Source of the DNA: an uncultured Prevotella sp.
Lineage (GTDB): Bacteria; Bacteroidota; Bacteroidia; Bacteroidales; Bacteroidaceae
DNA: 5,109 bases
Direction: 5' to 3'
Assembly: GCA_905234355.1 (NCBI GenBank)
Contig: CAJOHP010000196.1
Location: forward strand, 1 to 5,109
The position numbers and the translations under genes were made by a program. The notes beneath the pieces were generated by a model that ran no database searches, had not been told where the DNA came from, and was given only the letters and a program-made list of their open reading frames with translations. Numbering within the stretch: the first letter of the stretch is position 1; each line of letters starts with the position of its first letter. Positions 4,318 to 5,109 of this stretch are shown here, in pieces.

Positions 4318-5109
4318 CTATCGGGAATGAGGGGCAGGCGGTGTGGCCCCCGGAAAGAGGTGGCGAGGCACAGCCTGCCGGGGCACGACGATGGCCACGG
4401 TCTTGTGCACGAAGTAGTCGTGGCTCATGTAGAGCAGCCCCTGCCGGGCGTTGCCGGTGCCCCATGAGTTCTTGAGGATGAAGAAGGGTCGGTGGCGACT
4501 GTCGTGTGCCAGTCCAACGATGGCCATGCAGTGGTCGTCGGTGGTGCGTGTGAGGCGGCTGAGCGGCGTGAGGCGTACCACACCTTGGGGCCAGTCGAAG
4601 CCCGGGTCGCTGGTGTCGCCCTCCCAGCAGACGCCGTGGTGCTGGTCCGTGGCACGGCGTGCGACAGCCAGGAGCGTGTCGGGGGGCACGTTGAGGAAGG
4701 AGTCGCGCGACCAGTTGTCGGGGGCGTCGGGCACGTGCCAGGCGCGATAGGGCAGGCGCTCGTCGGCCGTGAGTGCCACATACTCGCCGGGTGCACAGAC
4801 GCTGTGGGCAAACTCCAGCGGGGTGTAGACGGCGCCGAGCATAAAGGCCTGCCGCGGCGCCAGGTCGGCCGTGGTGGGCATGGCCTGATGGGGCACGAGG
4901 CCGTGGCGCCCTATCATGTAGAGCAGTGTGGTGGCCATGCCGCGGTGCGATGGCGGCGCCTTGGGCTCACGTCGCAGGCAGTGCTCCACGTAGGGCGCCG
5001 AGAGGCACACCGAGTCGCCGCGCATGATGTGCTCCGTCTCGATGGCGGCCAGCATGGCGTAGGCCCAGCAGGTCTGGCTGCGCCCCTGGTCCTTCACCGG
5101 GGTGTAGCT
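4318..5109 (-). CDS. C1B-like papain-fold cysteine peptidase (bleomycin hydrolase/aminopeptidase C type), C-terminal 263 aa
   Basis: The frame is open to the right-hand edge, so the 5' end, including any signal peptide, is missing. Counting from the first visible residue, it reads SYTPVKDQGRSQTCWAYA, which contains the oxyanion glutamine (Q8) and catalytic cysteine (C14) of papain-fold peptidases. The catalytic histidine is H193 in DDHCMAIVGL and the asparagine N214 in ILKNSWGTGN, so the triad looks intact. The middle region (FLNVPPDTLL, then a CWEGDTSDPGFDWPQGV segment near 165) and the ending (SHDYFVHKTVAIVVPRQAVP) follow the layout of Bacteroidetes C1B peptidases rather than secreted C1A papains. 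Members act as cysteine amino- or endopeptidases; substrate and location cannot be told here. After the family's usual end it has a short Pro-rich tail (HLFPGATPPAPHSR). A GTG at 5097 is in frame but lies inside the conserved VKDQG motif and is not the start. The transcript would run into the palindromic array at 4097-4227. Confidence 0.88.
   Translation of the reverse strand, partial: SYTPVKDQGRSQTCWAYAMLAAIETEHIMRGDSVCLSAPYVEHCLRREPKAPPSHRGMATTLLYMIGRHGLVPHQAMPTTADLAPRQAFMLGAVYTPLEFAHSVCAPGEYVALTADERLPYRAWHVPDAPDNWSRDSFLNVPPDTLLAVARRATDQHHGVCWEGDTSDPGFDWPQGVVRLTPLSRLTRTTDDHCMAIVGLAHDSRHRPFFILKNSWGTGNARQGLLYMSHDYFVHKTVAIVVPRQAVPRHLFPGATPPAPHSR

Noticed and set aside
4190..4465. Minus-strand 91-codon frame
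   Set aside because: It overlaps the 3' end of the peptidase in another frame and ends in peptide encoded by the repeat array.
5095..5097. GTG as start of the peptidase
   Set aside because: The frame continues upstream to the window edge with family-like residues (SYTPVKDQG), and catalytic Cys only nine codons after a start would remove part of the conserved fold.

Overview
The window looks like chromosomal DNA of a Bacteroidales bacterium, most likely Prevotellaceae. The grounds are a MutS with the Bacteroidetes-type sequence throughout, a perfect Bacteroidetes housekeeping promoter (TTTG, 20-bp spacer, TAACTTTG) in front of mutS, no Shine-Dalgarno sequences before the starts, a smalltalk-like micro-protein gene, and a C1B-type papain-fold peptidase of the kind common in this phylum. 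The genus cannot be settled from sequence alone. Coding DNA is GC-rich; the gene-free stretches are visibly more AT-rich. All five genes I can support lie on the minus strand.

Layout from left to right, which is 3' to 5' for the genes. 1-126 is the start of argB (acetylglutamate kinase), cut by the window edge. 176-2800 is a complete mutS (874 aa), with its promoter at 2834-2865. 2801-3149 is intergenic and holds a REPIN-like pair of inverted palindromes (2949-3037). 3150-3269 is a 39-aa smalltalk-like membrane micro-protein, followed at once by a strong hairpin terminator (3117-3144). 3381-3656 encodes an unrecognised 91-aa, probably two-helix membrane protein. 3657-4317 is a 661-bp gene-free stretch crowded with inverted repeats: an 11-bp perfect inverted repeat, a roughly 197-bp MITE-like element with 19-bp perfect terminal inverted repeats, and an unusual G-run array of 22-bp hairpin units arranged as a large palindrome. 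4318-5109 is the C-terminal part of a C1B-like cysteine peptidase whose 5' end lies outside the window.

Functionally the genes do not form one pathway. mutS (mismatch repair) and argB (arginine biosynthesis) are 49 bp apart on the same strand with no promoter recognisable between them, so co-transcription is plausible. The small membrane-protein genes appear to be separate units. The most interesting part is 2940-4260, where three different kinds of palindromic repeat occur in about 1.3 kb. The best candidate for something undescribed is the array at 4097-4227. I saw no CRISPR array, tRNA, rRNA, transposase or phage gene.
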